Position numbers and translations under genes: made by a program
Assembly: GCA_934662525.1 (NCBI GenBank)
Contig: CAKUKJ010000127.1
Span: 1-6,815, forward strand
Length of the DNA stretch: 6,815 bases
Direction: 5' to 3'
Source of the DNA: an uncultured Coriobacteriales bacterium
Lineage (GTDB): Bacteria > Actinomycetota > Coriobacteriia > Coriobacteriales > UMGS124
Shown here: positions 5,704-6,815 of the stretch, one piece after another
How the letters are laid out: each line of letters begins with the position of its first letter
How positions within the stretch are numbered: position 1 is the stretch's first letter
Notes under the pieces: model-generated
Seen by the model: only the letters and a program-made list of their open reading frames with translations
Databases searched by the model: none
What the model was told of the DNA's origin: nothing

Positions 5704-6815
5704 ATGCCTACGAGCGACGACAAGCCTCGTGCGACGCAGCCCGACGGCACCGGACGCTTTGCAATGCCCCCCTCGACCCCCGGGGCCGCCCCCCAGCGGG
5801 CCCAGCAAGCCTATCCCGCCAACCCTCTCGGCAAACAGGCTCAGCAGCATCCTGCGTGGCAGGCTGCCCCGCGTCATGCGCGCGGGATGGGCGAGGCTGC
5901 AGGCGAAGCGCCGGCCTTCGCTAAGGGCTCCAAAGGTTGCCATGCCCACCGTGCCGAACCCCCTGCCGGCCGCGAGCGCCCCACGGTCACGCTCACGCGC
6001 GGCCAATTCATCGCCTCCCTGCTGGGGGCCGCCGTCGTGGCGGCAATCCCGGCCGTCTCCATCACCTCGTGCGTCAGCCGTATGAACGAGCCTGCGAGCG
6101 ACTCCGGCTCCGGCACCGAGGAGGAGACCTGGGTGAGCCCCTATGACTGGTCGTGCGTCGTCGAAAAGGAAAACGGCCTGCTTGCCTATGTGAAGAACGG
6201 TCAGACCCTCTCCGAGGCCGGCATTGACGTCTCCGAGCACGACGGCGAGATCGACTGGGCGCAGGTGAAGGCCGCCGGCGTCGACTTCGCGATGATTCGC
6301 CTGGGGTACCGCGGCTACGGCCAGGGCTCCATCAACGTGGACAACTATTTCCTGCGCAACCTCTCCGGCGCCGCGGCCGCCGGCCTCAAGGTGGGCGTGT
6401 ACTTCTTCTCGCAGGCCATCAGCGCAGACGAGGCGCGTGAGGAGGCCGACTATGTGATAGGCAGTCTTGCCGCCACCGACGTTGCCCTCAGCTACCCCAT
6501 CGTGTTCGACGAGGAGCCCATCACCGACGGCAACGTCGCGCGCACCGACAGCCTCACCGCCTCCCAATACAGCGCCAACGCCCTGGCCTTTTGCCAGCAG
6601 GTGGAGAAGGCCGGCTACACCCCCATGCTCTACGGCAACCAGCATGAGCTGGCCAAGCTCGACCTCAAGGGCGAGCTTGCCGCCTACGACGTGTGGTACG
6701 CCGAGTATGGCGTGAAGCAGCCCACCGGCGAGTTCGACTTCGTCATGTGGCAGTACTCTGACACGGGCTCTATCCCCGGCATTACCACCTCCGCCGGCCA
6801 GGTGGTCGGCATCAA
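5704..6815 (+). CDS. Membrane-anchored GH25 muramidase (lysozyme), C-terminus beyond the right edge
   Basis: The frame from ATG 5704 is open to the window edge (370 residues); AAAGGAA (5692-5698) precedes it by 5 bases and an in-frame TAG lies at 5638-5640. Residues 1-98 form a hydrophilic Pro/Gln/Ala-rich region, probably cytoplasmic. A single hydrophobic segment (about 102-122) then acts as a signal anchor or long signal peptide; no clear lipobox or twin-arginine motif is seen. An acidic linker (about 128-142) leads to the glycoside hydrolase family 25 domain from about 172: GIDVSEHDGEIDW (173-185, with Asp175), VGVYFFS (230-236), YPIVFDEEP (264-272, with the D-x-E pair Asp269/Glu271), YGN (310-312), VWYAEYG (330-336) and FVMWQYSDTGSIPGI (346-360). 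GH25 enzymes hydrolyse the N-acetylmuramic acid-N-acetylglucosamine bond of peptidoglycan. This one would act outside the membrane in wall remodelling. A sample line is 72% GC, consistent with host chromosome. Only the last part of the domain is missing. Confidence 0.92.
   Translation, partial: MPTSDDKPRATQPDGTGRFAMPPSTPGAAPQRAQQAYPANPLGKQAQQHPAWQAAPRHARGMGEAAGEAPAFAKGSKGCHAHRAEPPAGRERPTVTLTRGQFIASLLGAAVVAAIPAVSITSCVSRMNEPASDSGSGTEEETWVSPYDWSCVVEKENGLLAYVKNGQTLSEAGIDVSEHDGEIDWAQVKAAGVDFAMIRLGYRGYGQGSINVDNYFLRNLSGAAAAGLKVGVYFFSQAISADEAREEADYVIGSLAATDVALSYPIVFDEEPITDGNVARTDSLTASQYSANALAFCQQVEKAGYTPMLYGNQHELAKLDLKGELAAYDVWYAEYGVKQPTGEFDFVMWQYSDTGSIPGITTSAGQVVGI

Noticed and set aside
5596..6645. 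349-codon minus-strand open frame opposite the muramidase gene
   Set aside because: It is the antisense shadow of a clear GH25 gene in GC-rich DNA, where long opposite-strand frames are common; its translation is low-complexity Gly/Ala/Val/Arg with no recognisable domain.
1..6815. Search for tRNA genes, CRISPR repeats, insertion sequences and attachment sites
   Set aside because: No cloverleaf-like sequence, regularly spaced repeats, transposase or integrase motifs, or long direct repeats flanking the cassette were seen by eye.

Overview
The window (6,815 bases) looks like a chromosomal stretch from a GC-rich bacterium. The best guess is a Coriobacteriia-type actinomycete such as a Collinsella or Olsenella relative. 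That is an inference from base composition, GTG starts, and the mix of a DASS anion transporter, a GH25 muramidase with a long cytoplasmic N-terminus and an AAA-ATPase-like/PD-(D/E)XK protein. No alignment could be run, so the taxonomy is uncertain.

Layout. (1) 1-874, minus strand: the N-terminal 291 residues of a DASS/SLC13-type membrane anion symporter, running off the left edge, with a good sigma70-type promoter at 931-959. (2) 875-1093: a divergent intergenic region with an operator-like inverted repeat (1014-1035). (3) 1094-2431, plus: a Sau3AI/MutH-family restriction endonuclease. (4) 2520-3800, plus: its partner C5-cytosine DNA methyltransferase. It starts at a GTG and has a candidate promoter of its own in the 88-base gap. 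(5) A hairpin overlapping the methyltransferase stop, then a convergent gene at 3818-5401 (minus) for an AAA-ATPase-like protein with a C-terminal PD-(D/E)XK nuclease fold. (6) 5402-5703: an intergenic region with inverted repeats and a GC-rich hairpin. (7) 5704 to the right edge, plus: a membrane-anchored GH25 muramidase, truncated at its C-terminus.

How it works together. Genes 3 and 4 form a type II restriction-modification system, predicted to act on GATC: the endonuclease cuts unmethylated sites and the methyltransferase protects host sites by C5 methylation. The endonuclease gene is visibly more AT-rich (hand-counted sample lines 40-47% GC) than the outer flanks (67-72%). The methyltransferase and the AAA-ATPase gene are intermediate (57-60%). 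This fits an acquired defence cassette set between two ordinary chromosomal genes. The most interesting observation is that the candidate methyltransferase promoter (TTGATC-N17-TATCAT) has a GATC site inside its -35 box. GATC is the predicted target of the enzyme, which suggests methylation-sensitive self-regulation. No wholly new system is evident; every long gene belongs to a recognisable family.
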